DNA of 64,000 bases. Origin: Arthrobacter sp. ISL-5. GTDB taxonomy: Bacteria; Actinomycetota; Actinomycetes; Actinomycetales; Micrococcaceae. The notes beneath the pieces were generated by a model, which saw nothing but the letters and a program-made list of their open reading frames with translations, was not told the origin of the DNA and searched no databases. This document shows positions 50,670-58,907 of the stretch, in pieces. Within the stretch, counting starts at the first letter, position 1, and each line of letters begins with the position of its first letter. A program made the position numbers and the translations under genes. The stretch covers positions 107,293 to 171,292 of the forward strand of contig NZ_JAGGPM010000012.1 of the NCBI RefSeq assembly GCF_018613835.1, read 5' to 3'.

Positions 50670-51763
50670 AAGTAGGAATCATTGGCTGTGGCGCCATCAT
50701 CGCCCAGTACCTCACCAATTTCCGCCGACTCGACCAGATCGAATTGGTAGCCGTGGCGGACCTGGATCCCGCGCGCGCCCAGGCCGTCGCCATGGACTAC
50801 GACGGCGTCCGTGCCGTCTCCGTGGAGGAACTGCTCGCCGCGGACGACGTCGAACTGGTGCTGAACCTGACCATCCCCGCCGCGCACGGCGAGGTTGCCC
50901 TGAAGGCCATTGCCGCCGGGAAGAGCGTCTACGGCGAGAAGCCGCTGGCGGCCGCCACCGCCGAGGCGCGGCAGGTCCTGGACGCTGCCCGCGAGGCGGG
51001 CCTCGCCGTCGGCTGCGCTCCTGACACGGTGCTCGGCACCGGGATCCAGACCGCCCGCAAGGCGATCGACGACGGCCTGATCGGCGCGCCGGTCTCGGCC
51101 ACCGCCACCATGGTGACCCCCGGTCATGAGCGGTGGCACCCGAACCCGGACTTCTATTACCAGCCCGGCGGCGGCCCCCTGCTGGACATGGGCCCCTACT
51201 ACGTCACCGCCCTGGTGACCCTGCTCGGCCCCGTGGTGTCGGTCATGGGCGCCGCCAGCCATACGCGCAATACGCGCACCATCGGCTCCGGACCCCGCCA
51301 AGGCCAAGAGGTCCCGGTGGACATCGACTCCCATGTCACCGGCGTCCTGGTCCATGCCTCCGGCGCGCTCTCCACGTTGTTCATGAGCTTTGACGCGGTA
51401 AAGTCCACGTCGCCCAACATCGAGATTCACGGGGAACTCGGATCGCTGGTGGTGCCGGATCCCAACCACTTCGACGGCGACGTCCAGCTGTTTCCGCTGG
51501 GCGCCGACGCGTGGGAGACCCTGCCCGTCTCGGCCGGCTACGTTGACTCCGGCCGCGGCTTCGGCATCGCCGACCTAGCCTCCACGCCGCCAGGCGCAGA
51601 GCCGCGTGCCGGCGGGACGCTGGCGTACCACGTCCTCGAAATCATGGAATCGGTCCTCGAGTCAGCCCGCAGCGGGGCAGCGGTAACCATCCAGAGCACT
51701 GCCGCTCGGCCGGACGCCGTCGAACTGACCGTGCTGTCCAGCGAAACGGTGCTGTCCAACTAG
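50654..51763 (+). CDS. thuB: Gfo/Idh/MocA-family oxidoreductase, ThuB-like
   Basis: This 369-residue dehydrogenase starts at GTG 50654 inside the end of thuA, with AAAGGGG as ribosome site. The NAD motif is VGIIGCGAIIAQYLTNFRRL, the Lys-Pro motif VYGEKPLAAATAEA, then VGCAPDTVLGTGIQTARKAI and GGGPLLDMGPYYVTALVTLL. It is a clear paralog of the 31538 enzyme. A segment near residue 312 (LASTPPGAEPRAGG) deviates from the family pattern and is one codon short, perhaps local damage. A much longer open frame upstream is a shadow of thuA. Confidence 0.92.
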   Translation: MGKPLKVGIIGCGAIIAQYLTNFRRLDQIELVAVADLDPARAQAVAMDYDGVRAVSVEELLAADDVELVLNLTIPAAHGEVALKAIAAGKSVYGEKPLAAATAEARQVLDAAREAGLAVGCAPDTVLGTGIQTARKAIDDGLIGAPVSATATMVTPGHERWHPNPDFYYQPGGGPLLDMGPYYVTALVTLLGPVVSVMGAASHTRNTRTIGSGPRQGQEVPVDIDSHVTGVLVHASGALSTLFMSFDAVKSTSPNIEIHGELGSLVVPDPNHFDGDVQLFPLGADAWETLPVSAGYVDSGRGFGIADLASTPPGAEPRAGGTLAYHVLEIMESVLESARSGAAVTIQSTAARPDAVELTVLSSETVLSN

Positions 51764-51782
51764 ACGGCGGGGCTGACAGCAA

Positions 51783-51814
51783 GAATCCCCGCCGGATGGT
51801 CCCGGCGGGGATTC
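51783..51814. terminator. Bidirectional terminator between convergent genes
   Basis: A perfect 13-bp GC-rich stem (51783-51795 with 51802-51814, GAATCCCCGCCGG) encloses a six-base loop. It lies between the end of the plus-strand operon (51763) and the end of the minus-strand binding-protein gene (51828). Confidence 0.85.
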
Positions 51815-51827
51815 GTCGTCGGCGGGC

Positions 51828-52832
51828 CTATTTCTTGGGCAGGCCCGCCGGGTTCAGTTCGGCCTTCTGCACGGCCTCGGAGGAGAGGCCCCAGCGGTCC
51901 AGGATCTTGGCGTAACTGCCGTCCTCGATCAGGTGGTTCAGTCCGGCCTGGGCTGCGGCCGCGAAGCCGTTGCCCTTCTTGGTGGTGGCGGCAATGCTGG
52001 CCTTCAGCGGCCAGCCGCCGTCGACCAGGCCCACGAGCTTGGTCTTGGCGTCGCTGGCAGCCTTGTAGGCGGCGGTGGCGTTCGGTCCGAACGTCAGGTC
52101 CGCCCTGCCGGACTGCAGCGCCAGGTTCGAGGCGGAGTCGTCGTCGTAATACTGGAACTCAACCGGCTTGAGCCCCTTCGCCTTGTTCTCCTCGTCCCAG
52201 CGCAGCAGGATGGCTTCCTGGTTGGTGCCCGAGCCGACGATGATCCGCTTTCCGGCGACATCCGCCGCGGATTCGACCTTGGTCACCTCGCTGTCGCTCT
52301 TGGCGTAGAAACCCAGTTTGTCGTCCCGGTAGCTCGCGAAGTCGTACTTCAGCTTCCGTTCCTCGGTGACGGTGACGTTGGAGAGGACGGCCTCGTACTT
52401 GCCGGACTCCACGCCAAGCGGCCAGTCCGCCCACGCGGTCGGCACGATCTCAGCCTCCAGACCCAGCGCCTGGGCGAGCGCGACGGCGATGTCCACCTCG
52501 TTGCCCACCGGCGTCTTGTTGTCGGTTGCGTAAACCGCCAGGGGCGGCGCGAACGGGCTGACAGCCACCGTCAGCTTCCCGTCCTTCTTGATGGCCTCCG
52601 GAACGAGGGCGGCCGCCGCCTCGTCCACGGTGACGGGGACACGGTCCTGCTGCGGGGACAGGTTGAAGGTCTTGGCTCCGGAAGAGCCCGAGGAGGGTGC
52701 GGGGGCATTTTCAGCCGCGGTGGCGCCCGGATCCGAGCAGGCGGACAGGGCCAGCAGCATGGTGGCCGCGAGAGCCAGGCTGACACCCGGCCTGAGCGTG
52801 CCGGCGCCGGATTTGAGAGTGTTGCGGGCCAT
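51828..52832 (-). CDS. Amino-acid-type ABC transporter substrate-binding lipoprotein
   Basis: This 334-residue family 3 (polar amino acid/opine) binding protein is a predicted lipoprotein with Cys32 (LSAC). The mature part contains KDGKLTVAVSPFAPPLAVYA, GNEVDIAVALAQALGLEAEI, ESGKYEAVLSNVTVTEERKL and AKILDRWGL near the end, the normal family blocks. ATG 52832 follows AAGGGG. No permease or ATPase gene is adjacent, so it is an orphan binding protein that must use a transporter encoded elsewhere. The ligand is unknown. Confidence 0.92.
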   Translation of the reverse strand: MARNTLKSGAGTLRPGVSLALAATMLLALSACSDPGATAAENAPAPSSGSSGAKTFNLSPQQDRVPVTVDEAAAALVPEAIKKDGKLTVAVSPFAPPLAVYATDNKTPVGNEVDIAVALAQALGLEAEIVPTAWADWPLGVESGKYEAVLSNVTVTEERKLKYDFASYRDDKLGFYAKSDSEVTKVESAADVAGKRIIVGSGTNQEAILLRWDEENKAKGLKPVEFQYYDDDSASNLALQSGRADLTFGPNATAAYKAASDAKTKLVGLVDGGWPLKASIAATTKKGNGFAAAAQAGLNHLIEDGSYAKILDRWGLSSEAVQKAELNPAGLPKK

Positions 52833-53010
52833 GATTTTCCCCTTGGAAGTAGCGGCTGAGGTTCTTGTGGCAGCAACTATCCGGCAGCCGAAAAACCCGG
52901 TCAAAGCGCCCCGAAACGGTGGGATACACGGCGTAACGGCGGTTCATCCCGCGTCCGGCGCCGTCATGTCCCCTGTCCGCCCGCCGGCAAACGGCTCTAG
53001 GCTCGACACT

Positions 53011-53625
53011 ATGAACAATCACTTCACGGACGAACGGGACAGCTACGGCAGGCTCCTGCTGGACAGGGAAGTGTGGCGGCAGGCCACCACGCTTGCCGCG
53101 GCGGGCGAGCTGACCGCTCGCTGGCTGGAAGGCAAGAGCCAGTACCAGGCGGGCACCCTTGCCCCGAGCTTCGACGCCGAAACCGGCCCCATTGCCGCGC
53201 AGCTGGCCGAGATCAACCGCAGCGGGTTCTTCACGAAGGAATCCCAGCCCGGCCTTCCGGCGGATGCCGGTCAGGCCCAGCGCCAGTACGTGACGGGCTT
53301 CTGCTCGCCCGAGTCGGCGCGGCTCCTCCTGCAGCTTTCGACGCAGACGGAGCTCGTTGCCGTCGCCCACGCCCCTGGTGAGATGAGCAATGCGTCCATT
53401 CCGGTTTCGCTGGACGGCGACGAGGTGGTCACCGTCCTCGGGACCAGCGAGAGCCCGATCGAATCCGAGCAGATCCGGGACTGGGCCGAGGAAAGCAACG
53501 AGACGCTTGCCCTGGTCCTTGCCGACTCCTGGTACATCGAGCTGCTCGACCCCGTGTGGGGGCGGAACGACCGCCTCCTGGCTGCCGTCCTGAACACCCT
53601 GAAGGCTGCGCCGGACGCTGTTTGA
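53011..53625 (+). CDS. DUF6919 domain protein
   Basis: This 204-residue cytosolic protein of unknown function has the opening block WRQATTLAAAGELTARWLEG. PIAAQLAEINRSGFFTKESQ follows, and the tail block LALVLADSWYIELLDPVWGR is typical of the DUF6919 family found in actinobacteria. ATG 53011 has no clear Shine-Dalgarno sequence, and a TAGGCT -10-like box lies about 12 bases upstream, so translation may be leaderless. It stands alone, divergent from the binding-protein gene. Confidence 0.75.
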   Translation: MNNHFTDERDSYGRLLLDREVWRQATTLAAAGELTARWLEGKSQYQAGTLAPSFDAETGPIAAQLAEINRSGFFTKESQPGLPADAGQAQRQYVTGFCSPESARLLLQLSTQTELVAVAHAPGEMSNASIPVSLDGDEVVTVLGTSESPIESEQIRDWAEESNETLALVLADSWYIELLDPVWGRNDRLLAAVLNTLKAAPDAV

Positions 53626-53630
53626 CGCTT

Positions 53631-53692
53631 GCGGCTCCCGGTGAAATTTGACGGTTTGCGACTCGCGGTGAACGTCCGCGACCTCCGGTGAA
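53631..53692. repeat. Three imperfect copies of a 15-base element
   Basis: GCGGCTCCCGGTGAA (53631-53645), GCGACTCGCGGTGAA (53658-53672) and GCGACCTCCGGTGAA (53678-53692) lie in the intergenic region upstream of the sulfonate-type binding-protein gene, with 12 and 5 bases between them. They could be decayed dispersed repeats or regulator-binding direct repeats. Confidence 0.55.
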
Positions 53693-53778
53693 TCTCTGCT
53701 ACGGCGGCCGTTGTGGGCGGCCTGAGGCCCTACGTAACCTCAGTCCAACACCCCCAACACACCCCCGAAGGAAACACC

Positions 53779-54941
53779 ATGTCGACCTCAAAGGACAACG
53801 CGGGATCCACCCGCATCGCCGCGGGCGAGACCCGCAGCCCCAAGTACTCCCGCCGGCTCAAGATCGGCGTCGCCGTCGGCGTCCTTGCCGTCCTCGGCGC
53901 CGGCGCCGCCGTGGCCTCCACGGCCGCCCAAAACACTGAACCGGCAGCCGCCAACACCGCAGCCGCCACCAGCCCGGCCGCGGAGCTGAAGCTGGGCTAC
54001 TTCGGCAACATCACGCACGCCGCCGCCCTGGTGGGCGTGAAGCAGGGCTTCATCGAGAAGAACCTGGGCGGCACGAAGCTGTCCACGCAGGTGTTCAACG
54101 CCGGGCCCGCCGCGATCGAGGCGCTGAACGCCGGCGCGATCGACGCCACCTACATCGGCCCGAACCCGGCGATCAACTCGTTCGTCAAGAGCAAGGGCGA
54201 GTCCGTCAGCATCATTGCCGGCGCGGCGTCGGGCGGGGCGCAGCTGGTGGTCAAGCCGGAAATCAAGACGGCGGCGGACCTGAAGGGCAAGACCCTGGCC
54301 TCCCCGCAGCTGGGCGGCACGCAGGATGTGGCGCTGCGCGCCTGGCTGGGCAAGCAGGGCTACAAGACCAACACCGACGGCGGCGGGGACGTCGCGATCA
54401 ACCCCACCGAGAATGCCCAGACATTGAAGCTGTTCCAGGACGGAAAGCTCGACGGTGCGTGGCTGCCGGAGCCGTGGGCCTCCCGGCTGGAGCTCCAGGC
54501 CGGCGCGAAGGTCCTGGTGGACGAGAAGGACCTGTGGGACGGCTCGCTGACCGGGAAGCCGGGCGAGTTCCCCACCACCATCCTGATCGTGAACAGGAAG
54601 TTCGCCGCCGAGCACCCGCAGACCGTGGAGGGCTGCTCAAGGGCCACGTCGAGGCGGTGAAGTGGCTCAACGACACCCCCGCCGCCGAAAAGGCCACCGA
54701 GGTGAATGCAGCCCTCAAGGAAGCCGCGGGCAAGGCGCTGCAGCAGGACGTCATCGACCGCTCGCTGCAGAACATCGTGTTCACCGTTGACCCGCTGGCC
54801 GGGACGTTCACCAAGCTCCTGCAGGACGGCGTGGACGCCGGCACCACCAAGCAGGCCGACATCAACGGCATCTTCGACCTCACCACGCTCAACACTGTCA
54901 CCGGGCAGAAGACGTCCGCGGCCGGGCTCGGCAAGGACTGA
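53779..54941 (+). pseudogene. NitT/TauT (SsuA-like) substrate-binding protein, frameshifted
   Basis: The gene would encode a binding protein of about 387 residues of the sulfonate/taurine/nitrate group. It has a membrane-spanning signal (IGVAVGVLAVLGAGAAVAST), ELKLGYFGNITHAAALVGVK, AIDATYIGPNPAINSFV, KTLASPQLGGTQDVALRAWL and DGAWLPEPWASRL. At about 54633 (GAGGGCTGCTC) the frame changes: LLKGHVEAVKWLNDTPAAEK and the remaining C-terminus continue in another frame to 54941. One C missing from GGCCTG explains it. In the frame as written the protein ends at 54660. No ssuB/ssuC genes are adjacent, so it is also an orphan. Confidence 0.88.
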
Positions 54942-54957
54942 TCCGGCAAAGATGCGC

Positions 54958-55395
54958 CTATAACGCCGTCGGAACTTCCTCGAAGCGGTAGAGATCGTCG
55001 GCGGACTTCAACGCGTAGTGGAAGACCATGCCGCCGGGACTCTCCTGGCTTCCGATGTATTCGGCCGTCACCCACGGCTCCTCAGCCACCGCACCGGCCC
55101 ACGCATGGGCTTCTTCCCAGTGAACGCTGGACGCCCTGCGGTCGGGATGAAGGTTCATGGCCACCGCCACGCCCACCGTGGCAGTCCCGTGAGCGGGAAG
55201 CCAGCGCGTGAAGCCAACGATCTGCACGGAGACGCCGGGAGTGGCCAGGCAGGGCCGGCGGGCCATGGTGGTGGCCGCTGCGTCCAGGCCTCCGGGGCCG
55301 ATGTCCTGCCAGGTCAGGGCATGCACCTGGCTGCGGAAGAGATTCAGTTCCGCGCTGCACTGCGTCCGGATCCTGTGAACCAAAGCTGTGATCAT
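54958..55395 (-). CDS. Hypothetical protein
   Basis: This 145-residue protein starts MITALVHRIRTQCSAELNLF and contains TRWLPAHGTATVGVAVAMNL and AWAGAVAEEPWVTAEYIGSQ, ending with ALKSADDLYRFEEV. It has no signal peptide or membrane segment. The ATG at 55395 has only a G-rich stretch as ribosome site; the frame is open to 55476. No family is recognised. Codon use is normal for the window and the frame is clean, so it is probably real. Confidence 0.6.
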   Translation of the reverse strand: MITALVHRIRTQCSAELNLFRSQVHALTWQDIGPGGLDAAATTMARRPCLATPGVSVQIVGFTRWLPAHGTATVGVAVAMNLHPDRRASSVHWEEAHAWAGAVAEEPWVTAEYIGSQESPGGMVFHYALKSADDLYRFEEVPTAL

Positions 55396-55546
55396 GGCCC
55401 CCCGATTCAAGGAGGCGCTGGGCCACCCCGTTGATGCTTGTGGACCCACACAACCACCCGGGTACATACTTCTCAATGCCCTGCGACACCCACCGACTCA
55501 GGACGCAACACAGGTTAACGTGGCGCCGTGCAGCGTAAGGAACTGC

Positions 55547-56263
55547 CTAGACGTGCATCCGTGCCACGAAGCGGAACCTGTCGCCCCTGAAGACCGACTC
55601 GGTCCACTCCACGGGGCGGCCGTCCGGATCGAGGCCGAGCCGGTGCACCAGCAGCATGGGCGCCCCCATTTCGACGTCCAGCAACCGGACCTCTTCAGGG
55701 CCCGCGAGCTTGGTCTCCACCGTATCCTCGACCTCGCTGATGCGGATCCCGTAGTCCTCGCGCAGGGCAGAGTACAGCGATCCCCGGACCTCCACATTGC
55801 CCGCAAGACCCGGCAGCTCTCCCGCGAGGAAGGCCGTCTCGTGGGCAAGCGGTTCGCCGTTGACCAGCCTGATGCGCTCAACCCGGTGCACTCCGGCGCC
55901 CGGCTCCACCGCCAGCCGCTTGGCGGTCACAGTATCCGCCGGCACCTCGCTGATGTCCAGGATCCTCGCGGAGGCGGTCATCCCCTGGCTTGCCGCGTCG
56001 TCGGTAAACGACGTGAGCTGGCGGACGTGCGTCACCTTCGGCGGCGCCACGAACGTGCCCCTCCCCTGCGTGCGGTCCAGGCGGCCCTCCGCCACAAGTT
56101 CGCCGATCGCCTGCCGCACGGTGGTGCGGGACGTGCCGTATTGCTCGGCGAGCGCCCGCTCCGTGGGGATCAGCGTGCCCGGGACCGCGTCCTCGATGAG
56201 GGCCAGGATCTGCTCCTTGAGTACGTAGTACTTGGGCAGCGCGGCAGCGGCGGGGGTCTCCAT
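55547..56263 (-). CDS. GntR/HutC-family regulator, DasR/NagR-like
   Basis: This 238-residue regulator has an N-terminal winged helix (ILALIEDAVPGTLIPTERAL, then LAEQYGTSRTTVRQAIGELV and RLDRTQGRGTFVA, residues 20-75) and a C-terminal UTRA effector domain. UTRA motifs include GVHRVERIRLVNGEPLAHET, EVEDTVETKLAGPEEVRLLD and GAPMLLVHRLGLDPDGRPVE. ATG 56263 was chosen because METP aligns with the usual start; the open frame to 56389 covers the operators. It diverges from the nag operon, and the intergenic dre-like sites support a DasR/NagR role, with glucosamine 6-phosphate or GlcNAc 6-phosphate as likely effector. Confidence 0.9.
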   Translation of the reverse strand: METPAAAALPKYYVLKEQILALIEDAVPGTLIPTERALAEQYGTSRTTVRQAIGELVAEGRLDRTQGRGTFVAPPKVTHVRQLTSFTDDAASQGMTASARILDISEVPADTVTAKRLAVEPGAGVHRVERIRLVNGEPLAHETAFLAGELPGLAGNVEVRGSLYSALREDYGIRISEVEDTVETKLAGPEEVRLLDVEMGAPMLLVHRLGLDPDGRPVEWTESVFRGDRFRFVARMHV

Positions 56264-56280
56264 GGATCCGATATTACCTA

Positions 56281-56309
56281 TTGACAGGAAAATTGGTCTA
56301 CGCCAAAAT
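56281..56309 (+). promoter_or_regulatory. Promoter of the nag operon
   Basis: TTGACA (56281-56286, perfect) and CAAAAT (56304-56309) are 17 bases apart. The first dre-like site overlaps the spacer and -10 box, and the second lies just downstream of the start site. Confidence 0.6.
56293..56306. promoter_or_regulatory. dre-like GntR operator 1
   Basis: TTGGTCTACGCCAA contains the TGGTCTA half of the DasR-responsive element TGGTCTAGACCA and a TTGG/CCAA symmetry. It overlaps the nag promoter. Confidence 0.65.
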
Positions 56310-56316
56310 AGGAGAA

Positions 56317-56332
56317 ATTGGTTTATACCAAT
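56317..56332. promoter_or_regulatory. dre-like GntR operator 2
   Basis: ATTGGTTTATACCAAT has perfect 6-bp arms (ATTGGT/ACCAAT) and lies 25 bases from operator 1, centre to centre. The pair fits cooperative binding of a GntR dimer pair. Confidence 0.7.
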
Positions 56333-56388
56333 CGTCCAAGGCCTCACATGGACGCACCCCAACCACATTCCCCACGCACAAGGACCCA

Positions 56389-57795
56389 ATGATGTCGTTC
56401 CTGCAAGACCTGCGCCAGACTCCCCGTCTTGGCCTTCTGGTCGGCGGCACCGCCGCCACCATCGGAATTATCTACGGCTACGATCTGTCGAATATCGCCG
56501 GCGCCCTGCTGTTCATCACCAAGGAATTCCAGCTCTCCACCAGCCAACAGGAGCTGGTGACCACCGCCGTCGTCATCGGCGAAGTGCTCGGCGCCGTCCT
56601 GGGCGGCTGGCTCGCCAACAAGATCGGCCGGAAGGCCTGCATGGTGGGCGTCGCCGGAGCGTATGCCGCCTTCGCCGTGCTCAGCGCCCTGGCCGCGGAT
56701 GTCCCCATGCTGCTCATCGCCCGCCTCCTGCTCGGCCTCACCATCGGCATCTCGGTGGTTGTGGTGCCGGTCTTTGTGGCGGAATCGGCGCCGCCGAAGG
56801 TGCGGGGCGCCCTGCTTGTCGCCTATCAGGTGGCCACCGTCATCGGCATCATCATCGGGTACCTGGCTGCTTACGCGCTTTCTGCATCCGAGAACTGGCG
56901 GCTGATGCTGGGCCTCGCCGCAGTTCCCGCCGTCGCGGTCCTGGCCGTCACGCTCCGCCTCCCGGACACCGCCCGGTGGTACATGATGCGCGGACGCAAG
57001 GAAGAGGCCCGCCGCACCCTGTCCTCCATCGAGCCCAACGCCGATGTGGACGCCGAACTGGCCGACATGCAGCGCGCCATCAGCGAAGAACGCGGCGGGG
57101 GCCTGCGCGAGATGCTGCGCTCCCCCTATCTCAAGGCGACCGTCTTCGTCGTCGGTCTCGGGTTCTTCATCCAGATCACCGGCATCAACGCCGTGGTCTA
57201 CTACAGCCCGCGGATCTTCGAGGCGATGGGCTTCACCGGCAACGCCGCCCTGCTCCTGCTGCCCGCACTGGTCCAGGCCGCTGCCCTGGTTGCCGTCTTC
57301 GTGTCGCTGTCCCTCGTGGACCGGGTGGGACGGCGTCCCATCCTCCTCGGCGGCATCGGCATGATGATTGTCGCCAACATCATCCTCGTCGCCGTCTTCA
57401 TGGTGGGCCGCGACTTCGGCGGCGCCCTGACCGTGGTCGGATTCCTGGGAGTCCTGCTCTTCACTGTCGGCTTCACCTTCGGCTTCGGGGCGCTGGTCTG
57501 GGTCTACGCCGGCGAATCCTTCCCCGCCCGGCTGCGGTCCCTGGGCGCCAGCGCCATGCTGACCTCCGACCTCGTGGCCAACGTGATTGTCGCGGCCTTC
57601 TTCCTGACTATGCTGCAGCGGCTGGGCGGCGCCGGCACCTTCGCCGTGTTCGGTTTGCTGGCCGTCGCCGGGTTCGTCTTTGTCCACCGCCTCGCCCCGG
57701 AAACCAAGGGCCGGAACCTCGAGGAAATCCGCCACTACTGGGAAAACGGCGCCCGCTGGCCGGAAGCCACCGGCAGCAAGCCGGCGGCCAAGTGA
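56389..57795 (+). CDS. Sugar-porter-family MFS transporter (probable GlcNAc/amino-sugar permease)
   Basis: This 12-segment sugar:H+ symporter of about 468 residues has the sugar-porter signatures ANKIGRKACMVGVAG, FFIQITGINAVVYYSPRIFE (segment 7), VDRVGRRPILLGG and the final HRLAPETKGRNLEEI. Tandem ATGs at 56389 and 56392 follow AAGGA; which one is used cannot be told. It is the first gene of the nag operon under dre-like sites, and its stop overlaps the kinase start (TGATG). The substrate is inferred from neighbours as N-acetylglucosamine or a related sugar. This differs from the PTS route used in Streptomyces. Confidence 0.92.
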   Translation: MMSFLQDLRQTPRLGLLVGGTAATIGIIYGYDLSNIAGALLFITKEFQLSTSQQELVTTAVVIGEVLGAVLGGWLANKIGRKACMVGVAGAYAAFAVLSALAADVPMLLIARLLLGLTIGISVVVVPVFVAESAPPKVRGALLVAYQVATVIGIIIGYLAAYALSASENWRLMLGLAAVPAVAVLAVTLRLPDTARWYMMRGRKEEARRTLSSIEPNADVDAELADMQRAISEERGGGLREMLRSPYLKATVFVVGLGFFIQITGINAVVYYSPRIFEAMGFTGNAALLLLPALVQAAALVAVFVSLSLVDRVGRRPILLGGIGMMIVANIILVAVFMVGRDFGGALTVVGFLGVLLFTVGFTFGFGALVWVYAGESFPARLRSLGASAMLTSDLVANVIVAAFFLTMLQRLGGAGTFAVFGLLAVAGFVFVHRLAPETKGRNLEEIRHYWENGARWPEATGSKPAAK

Positions 57796-58832
57796 TGCCG
57801 CGCCTCCTGGGTAAGGACCGCGTCCTGGGCCTGGATATCGGCGGCTCCAAGACCCACGCCATTCTCGCCGACGACGGCGGTGCCGGCTTCGGCGCCAACA
57901 GTACCGGCGGTGCCCGTCCGGGCGGCGGCGGAATGCTGCCGGGACACGGCGACGCCGAGTGCACGGCGGGCAGCGCAAACATCGCCTCCGTCGGGCCCGA
58001 GGCAGCGGCCTCGGCACTGGATGAGATCGCCGTCCGGCTCGGCGCAGACAACTCTGGCAGCCACGGAATTCGCACGGTCGTCGCCGGGGCCGCCGGGGCA
58101 GACACCCGCGACGGCCGGGACCGGCTGGCCGCCCTGCTGTCCCGCCGGTTCCCCGGTGCCCGGATCCGCGTGGTCCACGACACCCACATCATCCTCGCCG
58201 CCGGAGGGCTCGAGTCCGGGACAGTCCTCATCTCCGGCACCGGCTCCGCGGCCTGGGCCCGGACCGGCGATGGCCGCGAGGCAAGGGCGGGCGGCTGGGG
58301 ATACCTGCTGGGTGATGAGGGAAGCGGTTACGCGGTGGCCCGCAGTGCGGTCCGCAACGCCCTTTCCGAGCACGACGGCGGCCTGCCCGCCGGGCCGCTG
58401 ACGGCCCACCTCCTGGAGCGGACCGGCGTTGCCGGGCCCGCGGAACTGCTGGACCTTTTCTACCGGAATCCGGAACGCAGGTACTGGGCCGGCCTGGCCG
58501 GAACGGTCTTCGCCCTTGCGGCCCGGGGGGACCGGGTCAGCGCCGCGATCGTCGACGACGCCGCCCGGCACCTCGCCGTCATCGCCGTCGCCGTCAACGA
58601 GAGGCTGGGCACCATCCCCGCGTCCGGACCCGCCGCTCGGCCCGTCCTGCTGGCCGGCGGGATGCTGGTCAACCAGCCGGCGCTGGCGGGCCGGGTCAGG
58701 GGGCTCCTGGAAGGGCGCGGCCTGACCGACGTGCGGGTGCTGGACCGCGCCCCCGCCTGGGGTGCCGTGAAACTGGCCCTCGACGATGCCACCGCGGCGT
58801 CACCGCAACGGCACCGCCAGGTCCCGGCCTGA
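57795..58832 (+). CDS. nagK: N-acetylglucosamine kinase (BadF/BadG ATPase family)
   Basis: This 345-residue actin-fold kinase has phosphate-1 loop VLGLDIGGSKTHAILADDGG (residues 10-29). The catalytic region is VVHDTHIILAAGGLESGTVL, the phosphate-2 loop is ISGTGSAAWARTG, and GGWGYLLGDEGSGYAVAR is the family hallmark. LAGGMLVNQPALAGRVRGLL forms the adenosine loop. ATG 57795 overlaps the transporter stop; a frame reaching further upstream is a shadow of the transporter. It would phosphorylate the unphosphorylated sugar delivered by the symporter, feeding NagA. GlcNAc specificity is from context. Confidence 0.9.
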   Translation: MPRLLGKDRVLGLDIGGSKTHAILADDGGAGFGANSTGGARPGGGGMLPGHGDAECTAGSANIASVGPEAAASALDEIAVRLGADNSGSHGIRTVVAGAAGADTRDGRDRLAALLSRRFPGARIRVVHDTHIILAAGGLESGTVLISGTGSAAWARTGDGREARAGGWGYLLGDEGSGYAVARSAVRNALSEHDGGLPAGPLTAHLLERTGVAGPAELLDLFYRNPERRYWAGLAGTVFALAARGDRVSAAIVDDAARHLAVIAVAVNERLGTIPASGPAARPVLLAGGMLVNQPALAGRVRGLLEGRGLTDVRVLDRAPAWGAVKLALDDATAASPQRHRQVPA

Positions 58833-58907
58833 GTCCGCCTGCCCCAATCCATCCTGTCCCAAGCACCCAATTCCAAGCCCAAGCCCCGACCCTTCGAGGA
58901 GACCCCC

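Noticed and set aside
56232..58832. An 866-codon frame that looks like one large fusion protein
   Set aside because: Only the part from 57795 (the kinase) is coding. Upstream it runs out of frame through the sugar-porter gene and gives arginine/histidine-rich nonsense.
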